This document shows, one piece after another, positions 33,875 to 44,941 of a stretch of 64,000 nucleotides of DNA. Position 1 is the first letter of the stretch, and every line of letters starts with the position of its first letter. The notes under the pieces are model-generated. The model worked only from the letters and a program-made list of their open reading frames with translations, was not told the origin of the DNA and did no database searches. The stretch is from Microstegium vimineum (taxonomy: Eukaryota; Streptophyta; Magnoliopsida; Poales; Poaceae). Location of the stretch: assembly GCA_022036555.1 (NCBI GenBank), contig CM039120.1, forward strand, positions 9,958,179 to 10,022,178, written 5' to 3'. A program made the translations under genes and the position numbers.

Positions 33875-34699
33875 AGAGCCACATACAGAGGAATTGACGA
33901 CATCAATTTTTGCAGATGGGCGGGTGAGGGGTGGCAATAGACAATGGCAAAAATGAAGAAGAACGAAATGGCAGATATGTGAGCTGATGCCGTAGAACTA
34001 GGGAAGGCCTATCTAGATGACATGCAAGACCTACGAATTTATGGTTCATGCCGCTACTTGCATTCACCAGGCACATAATTGACCCCGAATCAATCCTCAC
34101 ATAGACACCTTTTTCTGTGAACGTGCGCAAGCGTGTTCCTTAAAAAGGAATCGGGTTAGATATAAATATAATGCTTTGGCTTATGAGCGAGGTGCCCATG
34201 CATAACCCGCTCACCTAGATACAAACAAAGAACACATCAATCCTCACAAATAAAATAATATAAAAATATAATTAAATTTGGAAAGCTATATAAATTTCTT
34301 AAAAAGCTATAAAAATTATACACAAAAATTTTATATATAATTTATTTGTATAACTAAGATTTATAACTAATGAATGACCTTGATGTAAAGTTGAACATAT
34401 AAGTTATATTCAGAAATTTAGATGTACAAATTTATATCATAATATATTAGTATAGATATGAAAATTATGTACAAAAACTACTATGTAGTATAACTTATTT
34501 TATCTATTAATTTACGTATAAAAATTATATAAAAAGTTGTAATAAAAGTTATGGTGATAAGTTATGTTGTGAATATGTTATATTATCAAGTCGTAAATAT
34601 AAGTTATAAAAATAAGCTATGTCCCAAAACATACATATAACTTAGTTATTTCCAAAAGTAGAAAGTTGTGGGTATTATTCTTTTTCCAAAAAAGGAGTT
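33875..34699. other. Very AT-rich stretch
   Basis: From about 34250 the sequence is near-simple (repeated ATATAAAAATTATA-like words). No gene or clear TE ends. Confidence 0.45.
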
Positions 34700-35173
34700 T
34701 GTCGATGTTTTACCACCGGCAACCCATCACGGGGTTACCCGAGACAGTGTTTTGTTCGGAGGGGTGTCGGCGCATGCAGGAACTCGATGGTAAACGCAGA
34801 GAGACAACGATTTTATACTGGTTCGGCACGCCGGAATGTCACGGTGCCCTATGTCCAGTTTGGAGTAGATAGTATGTTGGCGCCCTGCGCTATTTGTTAT
34901 GTTGCTAGGTATGAGCTTAGGTCAGTTGAGATGCCGATCTAGGCACCCTTGCCCTCCTTTATATAGTTCAGGAGAGGCAAGAGTTCTAGTCGGTTACAAA
35001 GTAGAGATCCTAGTAGGATTGTGTGCAATTACTCCTAGTAGGATTGCATGTATGAAATCCTAATAGGAGTAGGACTTCTTCTAGCCCTAGTAGGATTATA
35101 TGTAATGAATCCTATTTGGACTAGGTCTTCGTCTCTCTTCTCCATGGGGAACCCTATGGGTCCCGCATCGACA
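34700..35173 (-). repeat. 3' LTR of gypsy derivative, 474 bp
   Basis: TGTCGATG...CATCGACA ends. The first 72 bp match 42274-42346. A reverse-strand TATATAAAGG box lies at 34965-34956, consistent with reverse transcription polarity. Confidence 0.85.
34956..34965 (-). promoter_or_regulatory. LTR TATA box of gypsy derivative
   Basis: The reverse strand reads TATATAAAGG, about 210 bp inside the LTR from its 5' end. Confidence 0.7.
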
Positions 35174-35185
35174 AGCCCCCGAGCA
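35174..35185 (-). promoter_or_regulatory. Polypurine tract of gypsy derivative
   Basis: The reverse strand reads GCTCGGGGGCT directly before the LTR start TGTCGATG. Confidence 0.75.
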
Positions 35186-35268
35186 TTTCATGATTTTGCT
35201 TCAAGAGGCTGAGTTGTTGGTGATCAAAACTGAGTTCTTCTTGGAGTGAAGTCTTGAGATGGTCTTCC

Positions 35269-36131
35269 TGTTGGGAATATGCCCTAGAGGTAATCATAGA
35301 GATGATGTATTCCTTGTATCCATGACATGTTATGAATATCCATTAAAGACAACTTGTATCGATTAGCAATTATGTGAATTGCTTGTGAAACTCTTTTACT
35401 TGTATGATTATTATAAAAGTTGTCCCTGATCGGAGTTCGTGCAAGAATGCACATGAATATTAGATCAACACATTATTAGTTGATGACTATGTTTCACAAG
35501 TCATGGACATGAGATGTCAAACTAATAATGTGGGCACATGTAGGACATGGTGATGGACAAACCCGACATGAGATTGTCTCTATACACATCGTGTACGTTA
35601 TGTCCTTAGACCTGAGATTGTTGTATGTACTTAAGATGTGAAACGACCTACCCTAGGACTACCAAACGCTACTCCGTGACTGGGTAGTTATAAAGGTAGC
35701 TTTCGGGTTTGTCAGGAAACATGCTGTGAGGCATAGTCAATCAAGATGGAATTTGCCACTCTCCATATGAGAGAGATATCACTGGATCACTCAAATGATT
35801 AGATCATGAAATGCATGGCCGTGCTTGGGTTAAGTGTTAACCCACGAGTTGAACCAAATATCTAGAGGCGTGACGCTTCTTCCCTGTAGGTGTGGGATTC
35901 CTCGGAGGTGTTGCATCTGGAGCACAAGGACGAACCGCGAGAAGGAGACGTTGAGACGGACGACCTCGCAACTGCACGACACTGCTGCGACGTGCACGAC
36001 TACATCAAGTCGCTTCCGCTGCACCTGCGCGTCTAGTGGTAACCCCGTGATCTATAACTAGCACTAGTTCCTGGTTTATGGGGTAGAAAAATTTTGTTTT
36101 CTGGCTAGCGTAGCAACCTCATAACCCTACA
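35269..36131 (+). mobile_element. Solo LTR, Ty1/copia type, 863 bp
   Basis: Starts TGTTGGGAATATGCCCTAGA, a common copia LTR opening, and ends CATAACCCTACA. Flanks CTTCC (35264-35268) and CTTCT (36132-36136) are a 4/5 target duplication. No internal sequence remains. Confidence 0.85.
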
Positions 36132-37405
36132 CTTCTGTGCTTTCTTCTTTGGGTTGTGATGAGGACATGACATCTTCGGATATAACCACTTTCACAACCA
36201 TAGATTACAAGGTGAGCTCATTCCTACATTTACACAATGGTTTTTGGTACAACTCACTTGATTTCACATGTATATGTCAATATTTGCTTGTAGATACAAA
36301 CATGTCTCAATGTGCAAGGTCTTCAAAGTTCAACATTCGGTTCGTTGGCAGCTCAACAACGCTTCATTGGGAAGGCCATAACTCATCCATCCGGAGTGCA
36401 ATTGAGGTCAATGAGGACCTGATGGAAAGATTATTTGATAAGCTTTCAAATAGATCTGGTCCCACCTCAATATCACGTTAGCAAGGTCTTTAAATCATTA
36501 CGACACTCAACTACTATTTCTGCAGGATACTACGACGTCGTCTTGGGCTTGTCATGCAATCTTGGGACCCTGGCCCAAATAGGACAACGTCCCAAACATG
36601 TGGAGAATATCCAAAAGATGGTCCAACACGTCCTTCTCCTTGGCCACCACCTTAGGAGGGCATCAAGGTCGCCCAACCCAAGTTGGAGGCCCAATCCAAT
36701 TCGAGTTCGAGTCCATCTCTGGTTCCAGGAGCAGCCAATGGTAAAACGGATGCCCAGGTCACATACGGACTCCGTTTTCGATGAAACACATATGGATGGA
36801 AAGATAATTTGATAAGAAACCAACTCAATTGGTTTCATGTCAAAATTCCTTCGGAGTCAACGGGAATCGTCGAAATAAGTTGACGTCCAGAATCTGTCCA
36901 AACGTTACGTCGTCGTCTTTTAGACTGTTGGGCTTTGTAATGAGTTGGCCCACCTTAGTGACGTGAGTGGCTGCCCTAGGACACCCCTTAGACCATATAA
37001 CCAGCAGCCGCTGCCTACGTTAGGGTTTGAGTTTTGCTTTAGATCAATCTGTCGTTGAACAGTCGCCGTTTTCGGTTTGTGAAACCTCACATTCGTGATC
37101 TTAATCATATATCTGCATTTGTCACTTCACTTGACTTGCATTTTATCTTGTTCTTGCTTGTGTTTTTCGATTCGCAGCAGGGATTAGCCTTCTTGGCAAG
37201 GTCAACCGGATTGTGACACGGTTGATAACCAGAGGAGACGTGGTGCTAAGATTGCAGGGTTCAGTCTTTGTGATCTGAAGCCGGATCGGTGTGTCTCTCT
37301 CCGACCAAATCGATAGTTATCTTGGACTGACGGAAGATCGGGAACCTAGTTCACATCAGGTTGTTGAGGTTGGTGCGCACTTTTCACAAGAAGTGCACTC
37401 AATGA
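36132..37405. other. Transposon-derived non-coding DNA, family unresolved
   Basis: Contains LTR-leader-like text (AACCAGAGGAGACGTGGTGC near 37229, a GGATTGTGACACGGTTGATA segment) but no LTR pair, and no domain-bearing ORF. It may be a further nested fragment in the gypsy derivative. Confidence 0.4.
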
Positions 37406-37965
37406 GTGTAGCCCCCGAGCCTCTTGCTGTTTGGTACAAACGGCCAGAGGGTCAAGATTTTGAAAGGGTATTTTCTAAGGTAGGTATCTCCAGCCCCCGA
37501 GCCTTCTCCGAGTTCTTTTATTTTTAGAAAAGAAATCGGACGAAGGGTCTTGATGTATTGTCGTCGTTGTAGTCTTGAGTTCTTGTATTCTTGGCCTTCG
37601 AGTGTAGCTAAAGTGAAAGCGAGCCCCCGAGCTTTCTACCAAAAAGAAGCTGGCAGAAGGGTCTTTGGAATAGTCTTCTTTGTCTTTTCTTTGTCATGGT
37701 TGGGTTCCGTACATCCATGATCGAAAGTAATCTTGTTTTTGTCTTTGTCTTTTCACTGTTTGCTTTTTTTTTTCTCTCTCTCTCTCTTTTGTTTTGTCTT
37801 GTTCTTTTTTTCTTTCATCTCTAGCCTGCTTCTTTTCCTTATGATCTTTGGGATTTTGTGCCTTCGTCTTGCTATAATTCTCCCCAAGACTGTTGAGTGT
37901 GCTATTGTGCGAGGCTGAGCAGCCCCCGGGAAAAGTTGAAGCGAATGCCGAGCCCCCGAGCTTAA
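37405..37965 (-). repeat. Dispersed copies of the polypurine-tract sequence
   Basis: AGCCCCCGAGC (reverse strand GCTCGGGGGCT, as at the true tract) recurs near 37411, 37490, 37622 and 37951, with a variant near 37920. It lies upstream of the 3' LTR in element orientation. Confidence 0.7.
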
Positions 37966-38199
37966 TGTCTGACCAAGCCGTGAAGTTCTTCCGAGTTGTT
38001 TTTATTCATCCAGGTTGTTTTTAATCTTTTCTGGTTCTTGATGTACCTCATTTGGGTTTTTTCTTGATCACTCTGGGTTTTTTATGAATTTGTCTTGACC
38101 TGTCTTGCAACTTGTCGGGGTTCTTTTTGATGAATCCAAGTTCTTTCTGAACTTGTCTTGGTTTTTTTGTCCTTCTTTGTCGGGGTTCTTTCTTGTCAG

Positions 38200-39079
38200 G
38201 GTTCTTTCTTGGGGTAGACGACCAAGTTGTAGAAGTTGTTTGCACCGTTCTTGAGGCGAAGTAGTTGGTCGTGCGCTCTTGGAGTAGGCGACTGGGTCGT
38301 AGAAGTTACCTCATTATTCTTGAGGCGAAGTATTCGATTGTACCACTCTTGGGGTAGCCGACCGAGTTATATTAATATATTTAAGAAAAGCATTACTTAG
38401 CTTGGTTTATGATTGAGTTGTAGAGGTCTCTGTACCGCTCTTGCGGCGATGTAGTTGGTCGCACCGCTCTTGGAGTAGGCGACCGAGTTGTAGAAGTTCT
38501 TTGTGCCACTCTTGGGGCGAAGTAGTCGATCGTACCGCACTTGGTGTAGGTAGCCGAGTTGTAGGAGTCTTTGCGCCTCTCTTGGGACGAAGTAGTTGAC
38601 TTGTAGAAATCTTGTCAGACTGTGCCGCTCGTGGTGCAAAGTAGTCAATTATTTGTCATGCCGCCTTGTTGTACGGTTGGCTTGAAGATATGAACCAGAC
38701 TGTGCCGCTCATGGTGCAAAGCAGTCGGTTGGTTTGTCATGTTTCTTCTCGAAGCAATTGACTTGTAGATGTTGTCGAGCTTGACTGTACCGCTCATGGT
38801 GCAAAGCAGTCAACTATTTATCATGCCGTCTCATGAAACAATTGACTTGAAGATTCGAGCCAGACCAAAGTAGTCGGTTATTTTGTCATGCTGCTTCACG
38901 AAGAAGTTGACTTGTAGATGTCGTTTGTCATGCTGTTTCACGAAACAATTGACTTGTAGATGTCGTTTGTCATGCTATTTCATGAGATGGTTGACATGTA
39001 GATATGAACCAGACTGTGCCGATCATTGTGCAAAGCAGTCGGTTAGTTTGTCATGTTGCTTCATGAAGCAATTGACTTA
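38200..39079. repeat. Degenerate 80-100-bp tandem array (part 1)
   Basis: Units contain CTCTTGGGGCGAAGTAGTTGG early on, then CAGACTGTGCCGCTCATGGT, GCAAAGCAGTCGGTT, GTCATG and GAAGCAATTGACTTGTAGAT. Clear unit starts occur near 38621, 38697, 38785 and 39009. The array is interrupted at 39085 by a solo LTR and resumes at 41034. Confidence 0.75.
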
Positions 39080-39084
39080 AAATG

Positions 39085-41028
39085 TGAGAGTCCCTATGTG
39101 TTTTGGTTTTGAGTAATTGATGAAACCCACCTAAGTAGTAACCTTGATCTCTAAGTATGAATCATGAGACAGGTTGGTACATACCATGTGATGGAGCAAG
39201 GTGGATCAAGTGTGGATGGCACAAACTCTAGCATGGTGGTGGAAAGGAAAATGGTGTGAAGGCAAAGGTGATTGCTAGGAACTATTTTCGGTTTGGTGAT
39301 CAAGACATCATAGAGGATATGATCACATTTAGGATAGATAGCCGTACTATCAAGGAGTGAGCTCTTAAGTATGATTACGGTTATCATGTGCCACTAAGTT
39401 CATATGCATTGCATTAAAATCAATTGAACTAGTGAAACAACCAATTTAATCCAAGATAATTGTGAACTAAAAGTTAACACACATGCACAAGTGTTGAGAT
39501 CACTTAGTGTTAGCTCTTGGAAGCTTGGAAGAAGTTGGATAAGTGTTTGGGCAGCTGGAAGCAGTCCGGACACAGGGTCCGGACGCAAGGGTTCTAGCCG
39601 ACCGGACCAACGCGTGTGCGTCCGGTGGCAAACCCTTGTTGGCTCGACTGGTGAGAGGCATCCGGATGCTGTTTGTCGTCTGGACGCAGAGCTCTGGATG
39701 CGCGTCCGGAGCCTGGCGCTCTCTGTAACTCTCTGGAAAAGAGGGTCCGGACGCAGGGTGATGGTCCAGACCATGAACCGGACTTGGGTCCGAAGGTGCT
39801 AAGGAGCTCAAGCGAGCTCTCGGGTGCGCTCGGGCGCCCGGGAAAATATTTCCGGACGCAAGGAGCAGTGACTCCGGACCCTGTGAACAGGTGCGTTCGA
39901 AGGCACGTGGCAAGGAGCGGCAAAGGCGCGAAGCGGCCATTTTCAAACGGCAGGGGCACCGGACGCTTGCGGCATAGTCCGGACGGCGCGTTGCGCGCGT
40001 CCAGAGGTCGCGTCCGGAGCTTGCAAACAGAGGGTTTGCTCTCGGTTAGTGAAGGGTTCGGACGCTGTTAATGGTCCGGACCCCATGTGTAAAGTGCGTC
40101 CGGAGGTCGCGCAGAGAGCCAGTTTTGGGGGCAAAACGGCTAGTTGTTGAGTGAGGGCTATATAAGTGATATGGCCGGCTCTTTGGGCCATCTCTTGCAC
40201 ATTCTACTCACTCACACTTTTGTGCTTGCTTGAGAAGCTTCCACCACTCATCCTCGAAACATATTTGACATATTCTAGAGAGATAGAGTGAATCCAAGTG
40301 CATTGCTTTGTTGATTGCATACTAGTGGCACTTGGTGATCGTCGTCATCGCAGAGCTCTTGTTATTCTTGGAGGTTGCCACCTCCTAGACGGCTTGGTGC
40401 GACGAGGATCGTTGAGCGGAGGAAGGTGATTTTCTCCGGCTCCGATGGGTGGATTGTGAGGGGTTCTTGAACCTACCCCGCGGGAGATTCGCGAAAGGTA
40501 TCTCTAGTGGATTCCTCGTAGCTTGGGGATCCCCATCTTGTGTTGGTTGTGTGGCACCCTTGAACGGGTTTGGCTTTGATTGCCAATTAGCGCGTGAACC
40601 TCCAAGTGGATGTATCGCTACACCGAGGACTAGCTTGTTGGCAAACAAGTGAACCTCGGTAAAAAATATTGTGTCTCATTGTCTCTCTACCGAGGATTCA
40701 TCTTGTGATTGATTGGTTATCTATTGACTTATCTCTTCGCGTTGGTACAACCATTCTATCTCTAGCTTTGCATTACATTCTTTACATTCTTGCAAATTAG
40801 AGCCTCTAGCTTAGCTTGTGTAGCTTAGTCTAGTAGCACTAGTGTTCTAGGTCTTGTGTGTGACATAGAACATATCTTGCTAGTAACTAGAATTCGTAGG
40901 TGGCTTGCCTAACCTTAAAGCTACCGTAAACTTGCTTACGCCTGTTTTATTCTAACAAGTTTGTTTAGGTGTTGTTGTAGAATTTTTTAATAGGCTATTC
41001 ACCCCTCTAGCCATACTTAGACCTTTCA
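39085..41028 (+). mobile_element. Solo LTR, SIRE-like copia, 1,944 bp
   Basis: TGAGAGTCCCTATGTGTTTT at the left, CCATACTTAGACCTTTCA at the right, with perfect AAATG duplications (39080-39084, 41029-41033). A TATATAAG box lies at 40159-40166 (forward). The middle (39560-40110) is packed with GTCCGGACGC-type words. The conserved LTR block GATCACATTTAGGATAGATA lies at 39321-39340. No internal sequence remains. Confidence 0.93.
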
Positions 41029-41033
41029 AAATG

Positions 41034-41345
41034 CCAGACAATGCCGTTCATGGTGTAAAGCTGTCGGCTTGTCATGCCGTCCCACGAAACGGTTGACTTG
41101 TAGATATGAACCAGACTGTGCCGCTCATGGTGCAAAGCAGTCGGTTAGTTCGTCATGTTGCTTCACGAAGCAATTGACTTGAGATGCCAGACAGTGCCGC
41201 TCATGGTGCAAAGCTGTCGGCTTGTCATGCCGTCTCACGAAACGGTTGACTTGTAGATATGAACCAGACTGTGCTGCTCATGATGCAGAACAGTCGGTTA
41301 GTTCGTCATATTGCTTCTCGAAGCAATTGACTTGTAGACCGTTTG
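41034..41345. repeat. Degenerate 80-bp tandem array (part 2)
   Basis: Continuation of the array at 38200-39079; units start near 41035, 41111, 41191 and 41265. Confidence 0.75.
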
Positions 41346-42251
41346 TTCTTGAAGTCTTGTATCTTGTTTGTATCTTTAGTTGTAGAACTTCATTGTAGAT
41401 GTGTCATCTTGTATGTCTTCATGGTTAGGATCCGCCTTGGATATCCCGATTGAAAGTTCTTGATGTGCCGATGTTGACGTATCTAATTTGAATTTGGTCT
41501 TTTGCTTGTGCGCTTGTAAGACGCGCACATACATGTTTGTCGATGAGGGTTGATCTTGAGGTAAGTCGGAGTAGAACCTGACGTGGTGAGGTGTCTTCTT
41601 CTTCTTCTTTTTATTTTTCTCTTTTTTCTTTTTTTTTTCTCTTTTTTAATCGCGTACGTGTAGAAATAGCTGGTGAGTTGTCCGAGTCGATGAATTGATG
41701 AATCTTCAGAGCCTGCTTTAGCATCGATGTGTATGTGCACATGCCTGTGCAAGTATCGACTCTTCAGGTTGGCTTCCATGTACAGGTACGTGTCCCTTAT
41801 TTGCTTGCATGTAGATCCGTATGAGCATATGCTAACTGCATATGTTTATTACTTTCTTAATCAGCTTCGCATGGTTCAGGTGGTCCCACGTCATCTTCCC
41901 TTGTTTGCTATTAATTGGCTCCTTATCCGATCGACTAGAGTTCGTCCACCAGAACTCATCTCTGACACGAACTTGTTTGCATGATCCGAGTTGAAGTCGA
42001 CTTGAGGTGGTCGATGATCCATGAGTTGACCATATTGGGCGATGATGATCACCGTGGCAAGGCTAAGTTGCCGTGGACAGCGCTTAGAGCTGGACGTTGA
42101 TACTGCCGTTGATCCTGCCGAGATCATGGTGTCATGGCGCCATTTTTTTATTAGCTTGTCGCGCGATCTTGAGCGCCGAGTTGTTGACGAGGGTGATGAT
42201 GGTCGTGGCGGAGGTTAATTTTGAGGTCCACCGAGCTCTCAAATGCAAAGC
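41346..42251 (-). other. Internal leader region of gypsy derivative
   Basis: Runs up to the primer-site-like sequence. It includes a pyrimidine tract at 41600-41650 (CTT/T-rich). No gag-like ORF on either strand. Confidence 0.5.
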
Positions 42252-42271
42252 GCCGAGATCCCCTACCTAGC
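42252..42271 (-). promoter_or_regulatory. Primer binding site-like sequence of gypsy derivative
   Basis: The reverse strand reads TGGCGCGCTAGGTAGGGG two bases after the LTR end. TGGCGC starts are frequent in gypsy primer sites. Confidence 0.6.
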
Positions 42272-42273
42272 GC

Positions 42274-42346
42274 GCCAGCTATCGATGTTTTACCACCGGC
42301 AACCTGTCATGGGGTTACCCGAGACGGTGTTTTGTTCGGAGGGAGT
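42274..42346 (-). repeat. 5' LTR stub of gypsy derivative
   Basis: Matches 34700-34772 (CGATGTTTTACCACCGGCAA, GGGGTTACCCGAGAC, TTTTGTTCGGAG) and stops at GTGTCGGCGC, where it fuses to a gene fragment also found at 48378. Confidence 0.88.
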
Positions 42347-42943
42347 GTCGGCGCAATGTGTTAGAAATCTCAGAGGTGGAATACAGACACCCCAGCGTGG
42401 TCTTGCTATTAAGTATGTTGTCTTTTCTTGTGCTGTCACACTCTCAAGAAATGAGAGCACACTTCCTACTATGTCATCAGTGAAGATTGAAGCTGTTAAT
42501 CACAACATGTATCATGATCTTCGGGGGTTCCGTGCACGAATAGCTTAGAACTCGCCAATGGTAAGTTTAAGACTCATAACTTATACCTAAATTTATTGTT
42601 ATATGTTGTCAATATTCCTCTCATAATTAACCCTATACTTATAGGTAGAGGAGTATGACATGACCTACGTAGAGTGTAGTTTTGAAGTCATTCTGAACGA
42701 AGTAATGGATGCATTGGGTTATGACTGACAATATGCTGATGAAGAGGCAACACTAACTACTGCAGGATTTCAAGCAAAGTTGGTTGCGACTAAGAAGGGA
42801 GACCCACCAACTACTCGACCACCGTTAACCGTTGTTAGTACACCATGTGCTCGTAAGTGTGAAGCAACTGAGAGTGCACTATTTAATACGTTGTTGTTCA
42901 TCGATGAGGTTTTTGGTTATAAGATAGGTGACTTACACTTCTG
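42347..42943 (+). pseudogene. Truncated copy of the unrecognised CACTA-borne gene (see 47991-48993)
   Basis: Collinear with 48378-48965, about 90% identical by eye. It includes part of exon 2, the intron (GTAAGTTTAAGACTCATAAC to TACTTATAG) and exon 3. Retention of the intron shows copying at DNA level. A TAG after RARIA and the shared TGA after DALGYD break the frame. Its left end is exactly at the LTR stub; its right end is at an LTR-like start (42943). Function unknown. Confidence 0.85.
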
Positions 42944-43606
42944 AAAGTCCTTGTGTGATTTTGGTAATTGAGTGACAACTTAGGTAAACTAATATGTGGT
43001 TAAGTGATATATACACAAGAGATTGGTTCACAGGAGATTGTGTGATGAAGGAGCTTATTACATATGAAACATGACATGGAGTCATGTGATCAATATGGAG
43101 AAGATCAAGATGTGGCTTGACTTGATGGACCAGTTGCAAGTGTGAAGGGTAAGTGTGTCATGCTTGGCACCGATGGACCAACACAACGGTGAAGAGCAAG
43201 TGAGGTTAAGATCGATGAACCAATACGGTCACGTGATGATATGGAGTGGATCATATCATTTGGTCTTTGGTTGGTGCATGTGTTGCATCAACATTGAACA
43301 TTGGAGAAGGAGATGGAATGGAATGCGCAAGGAAAAGGTTTAACCTATAGGACATTTCATTTCACCGGTCATAGGTGTGTAGAAAAGTTTATGACCGGGT
43401 TTAGGATAGATAGCCGTACTATCAAGAGGAGCAAACTTGTTTGCATATCGGTTATCTAGTGCCACCATGAGCGATCTAACATTGCGATGCATTAGGATCG
43501 AGTGGCACCGTGAGCGATCTAACATTGTGAAAATTTTGAATTTTAAAATTTTGAAATTCAAACGTATTTTTGCATGACAAGATGATTTCAAAATAAAAAA
43601 AATTGG
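42943..43606 (+). mobile_element. LTR fragment, SIRE-like copia
   Basis: Begins TGAAAGTCCTTGTGTGATTT and TTGGTAATTGAGTGACAACT, the usual opening of this LTR group. It contains the conserved block GATAGATAGCCGTACTATCA at 43404-43423. The far end is missing or blends into the foldback at 43607. Confidence 0.65.
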
Positions 43607-43854
43607 CAACTACAAAGTTTTATAACTTTTCAAGATATTCAAAGTTTATCTTGGTTGATTGGTCATCTATTCATCCGATATGGTCATTTTAACATTGTTC
43701 ACAAAATCTTATATATCTCTCTTGTAGTTTCATAAACTACAAAAGAGATATGTAAGATTTGTGAACAAATTTACTTTCACTTTGTCATATGAAGAAATGA
43801 CCAAAATAAATACTGTACATCTTGATGAGTTATACAACTTTGTAGTTGAAAACA
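43607..43854. repeat. Foldback sequence, ~120-bp arms
   Basis: CAACTACAAAGTTTTATAAC at the left pairs with GTTATACAACTTTGTAGTTG at the right. The inner arms TGTTCACAAAATCTTATATA (43696 on) and AAGATTTGTGAACA (to 43767) pair closely around a CATA loop at 43731-43734. It would fold into a single long hairpin. Confidence 0.85.
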
Positions 43855-43929
43855 TTTTTATTTGAATTAATTTACTACTTTAAAATTTGCTTTGAAATTT
43901 TTCTTTGCTTAGTGTATAAAACATCTGAG

Positions 43930-44090
43930 TATCGGAAAAACACTTGGCAAATAACTCTTTAGCAGAGTGCAAAAAAAAAAAAATACTCGGCAAAGAATTC
44001 TTTGCCGAGTGCAATAAAAAAACACTCGGCTTGGCACTCGGCAAATTAAGAAGCTCTTTGCCGAGTGTCACTCAGCAAAGAGCCGGTTTC
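43930..44090. repeat. TTTGCCGAGTG-type repeats (DNA transposon terminal region)
   Basis: CACTCGGCAAAG and CTTTGCCGAGTG words alternate in both orientations (43975-44085). This pattern is common at ends of grass DNA transposons. No complete element was delimited. Confidence 0.55.
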
Positions 44091-44941
44091 CGGTAATGAG
44101 TTTAGTCAAGATTTCTTAAGTTTAATCAAGTTTGTATAAAATATTATTAATATTTATAATCTCAAATAGATATATGTTATGAAAATATATTATATGATTA
44201 ATCTAATTATACTTATTTATGCAATTTCTAGACATATCATGTAAAGGCCTAGCAATGCAAGACCACAACCGTTTGCTTAAACTTATTAGCATTTCTTTTC
44301 AACAAATAGTGATGAAGCTAGCCCCAGCAAAACAAGCCCACACAACTCTTATAGGTACAGTCCAGTCACAGATTTAGGCCTTCTTTGGATGTTTGTTGCA
44401 TCCAAATATTTCATGGTTCTCAAAACTAAAATAATTCACAAAACCATGGTGTTCTTTTTAAAACTCCAAAAATATTTTCTAGCTGTTCGTTTCTCACATC
44501 CACTGGTCCAAGCAGGTAGGCAAGTAGCCGCTCTCGTATAACACCTATGACCTATGCTCAGCCAGAAACCAGCTATGCCGTTGGACCCATCGACCTACGG
44601 ACGACGAAATCATTTGTCCTTTTCATTCTTTTCTTTTCTTTTCTTCTTGGAGCGCCTCAACGTGTTTTTAGTCTCTGAACCACACCATATATACGAGTAC
44701 GACGTACAAATACATAGGCTAAGTTACCTCCTTTCCTGTCTCTCTCTACACTGTTTAGGGTTGTAGATAGTGTACACGTACTCGAGCATCCTGGGATGGG
44801 ATTGGTGCAATGGTGAAGCACAGTACATTAACTGTTATAACAAATTCATGTAACAGGCTAACAGCTATTCTTTAATTGGCTCATCACCTTCGTTCGGGGA
44901 GCCTGCAGCTTTGCCTGCCGTGCTATCCCCGGCCGCGCGCC
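44091..44941. other. Upstream region of the zinc-finger gene
   Basis: AT-rich, no ORF. A TATATA at about 44690, some 250 bp before the ATG, could serve as TATA box, but position alone supports it. Confidence 0.35.

Larger units (their letters stand above)
34700..42346 (-). mobile_element. Non-coding gypsy-type retrotransposon derivative (LARD-like), with nested solo LTRs
   Basis: Reverse orientation: 5' LTR stub (42346-42274), primer-site-like TGGCGCGC...GGTAGGGG (about 42271-42252), internal DNA, polypurine tract (35185-35174), full 3' LTR (35173-34700). No gag or pol frame is present in the internal DNA once the solo LTRs at 35269-36131 and 39085-41028 are removed. It would depend on an autonomous relative. 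The gypsy class is inferred from primer site and LTR style, not from protein. Confidence 0.7.

Noticed and set aside
39491..40071. Overlapping ORFs of 100-148 codons on both strands
   Set aside because: Produced by the GTCCGGACGC array of a solo LTR; stop-free by composition, no domain.
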